A stretch of 52,106 bases of DNA from a virus. The notes under the pieces were generated by a model. The model was not told the origin of the DNA. It was given only the letters and a program-made list of their open reading frames with translations, and made no database searches. This document shows positions 51,699 through 52,106 of this stretch, piece after piece. Position numbers and translations under genes: made by a program. Numbering within the stretch: the stretch's first letter is position 1; every line of letters begins with the position of its first letter. The stretch covers positions 1 to 52,106 of the IMG/VR virus record IMGVR_UViG_3300009008_000053; one strand, given 5' to 3'.

Positions 51699-51821
51699 CT
51701 AACAGACATTAAAGATTTCCCAGAGACTGCACTTTTGGGAGAAGTCAACTCACCAGACAATTTGGTTTTATTATGCCCTAACTGTCATTGGCTTTTTGAT
51801 AGAGGAAAACTAAAAATTTAA
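51699..51821 (+). pseudogene. HNH endonuclease C-terminal remnant 2
   Basis: About 40 open codons ending TAA 51821, one base before tRNA-Asn. Encodes IKDFPETALLGEVNSPDNLV then LLCPNCHWLFDRGKLKI, the zinc/HNH end of a homing endonuclease (CPNCH, DRGK). It aligns with remnant 1 over the whole length. No start codon or catalytic N-terminus is present. Confidence 0.65.
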
Positions 51822-51902
51822 TCAAGGGTCGCTAAGTGGTATAGCATCAGGTTGTTAACCTGACGAGGAAACTCATCGCGGGTTCGATCCCCGCCCCTTG
51901 AT
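51822..51902 (+). tRNA. tRNA-Asn (anticodon GUU) with class II variable arm
   Basis: Acceptor TCAAGGG/CCCTTGA, D-stem GCT/AGC, anticodon arm TCAGG-TTGTTAA-CCTGA, T-arm GCGGG-TTCGATC-CCCGC. The 14-base variable region forms GAG-GAAA-CTC, unexpected for Asn. The body resembles the tRNA-Gly at 50403. Confidence 0.82.
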
Positions 51903-51907
51903 CCTAT

Positions 51908-51988
51908 GCGCCAATGGTGGAATAGTAGACACGCCACTCTTAGGAAGTGGTGCCGAAAGGTGTGAGGGTGCGAATCCTTCTTGGCGTA
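51908..51988 (+). tRNA. tRNA-Leu (anticodon UAG)
   Basis: Acceptor GCGCCAA/TTGGCGT, D-stem GTG/CAC, anticodon arm CCACT-CTTAGGA-AGTGG, short extra arm, T-stem GAGGG/CCTTC. The T-loop reads TGCGAAT, so the usual T55 is G. Confidence 0.85.
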
Positions 51989-51994
51989 CTTTAT

Positions 51995-52067
51995 GGCTCC
52001 CTACCCCAACGGCAGAGGGAGTGCTTTCAAAAAGCATCGAGTCTGGGTTCGAATCCCAGGGGAGCTA
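51995..52067 (+). tRNA. tRNA with Leu anticodon CAA but class I body
   Basis: Acceptor GGCTCCC/GGGAGCT, D-stem CCC/GGG, anticodon arm GTGCT-TTCAAAA-AGCAT, 5-base variable loop, T-arm CTGGG-TTCGAAT-CCCAG, discriminator A. Leu tRNAs normally have a long extra arm; this one does not. Confidence 0.8.
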
Positions 52068-52075
52068 CCTTTTAT

Positions 52076-52106
52076 GGCGCTGATGACTAATGGCTGGTCG
52101 CGAGAC
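52076..52106 (+). tRNA. Possible 5' part of another tRNA at the window edge
   Basis: GAC-TAATGGCTG-GTC has the form of a D-arm with the conserved GG, preceded by seven bases that could be an acceptor strand. The rest is outside the window. Confidence 0.35.

Noticed and set aside
1-52106. CRISPR array, insertion sequence or integrase with attachment site
   Set aside because: No regularly spaced repeats, no transposase and no integrase are visible; tRNA genes lack adjacent direct repeats typical of att sites.

Overview
The window is part of a large tailed bacteriophage genome (Caudoviricetes) with a T4-like contractile-tail plan. Evidence: a late sigma factor of the T4 gp55 type, baseplate wedge proteins of the gp25 and gp6/BaseplateJ types, an OB-fold gp5-like hub protein, a recombination nuclease of the gp46/gp47 type, a phage family A DNA polymerase, a lysis set and a dense tRNA cluster. 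Genes are tightly packed with many TAATG or ATGA overlaps. Strong AGGAGG ribosome sites and near-consensus TTGACA/TATAAT promoters show a bacterial host using a sigma70-like polymerase. I cannot name host or genus.

Layout. 1-3664 (minus strand): a partial glycosyltransferase and a single-chain Mre11-Rad50 fusion. 3665-3810: an extremely AT-rich divergent intergenic region. 3811-28314 (plus): the late sigma factor, then baseplate and tail genes, including an 11.7 kb gene for a 3910-residue beta-rich protein with LamG-like, Asp-box and Kelch-like segments. 28346-32575: RuvC-like nuclease, small primase, dCMP deaminase, 3D-domain protein, a protein resembling sigma region 4, amidase. 32576-33415: a regulatory and holin-like segment with a 20-bp palindrome and two promoter-terminator composites. 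33416-41896: DNA polymerase, an adenylyltransferase-ligase fusion, and small proteins of which two carry the same 19-residue N-terminal leader ending in a T4-type prohead cleavage motif. 41896-44250: an exported heparinase II/III-like protein. 44376-48248: small early-type genes (metallophosphoesterase, winged helix, cyclic-phosphate receiver protein, Tat-type lipoprotein related to DUF362).

48249-52106 is an RNA region. It holds 16 tRNA genes I can fold, one tRNA with a shortened anticodon arm, a partial tRNA at the right edge, two tandem covarying pseudoknot RNAs, several tRNA-shaped pieces, two decayed HNH endonuclease fragments, and three or four very small protein genes.

How it fits together: gp55-like plus a region-4-like protein probably direct late transcription of the tail genes. 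Polymerase, primase, RuvC-like nuclease and the Mre11-Rad50 fusion serve replication and recombination. Amidase, 3D protein and holin candidate serve lysis. The most unusual material is the RNA biology: a ligase fused to an NMN adenylyltransferase-like domain, a cyclic-phosphate receiver protein, a phosphoesterase and aberrant tRNAs together suggest, as inference only, a counter-defence set against tRNA cleavage and NAD depletion.
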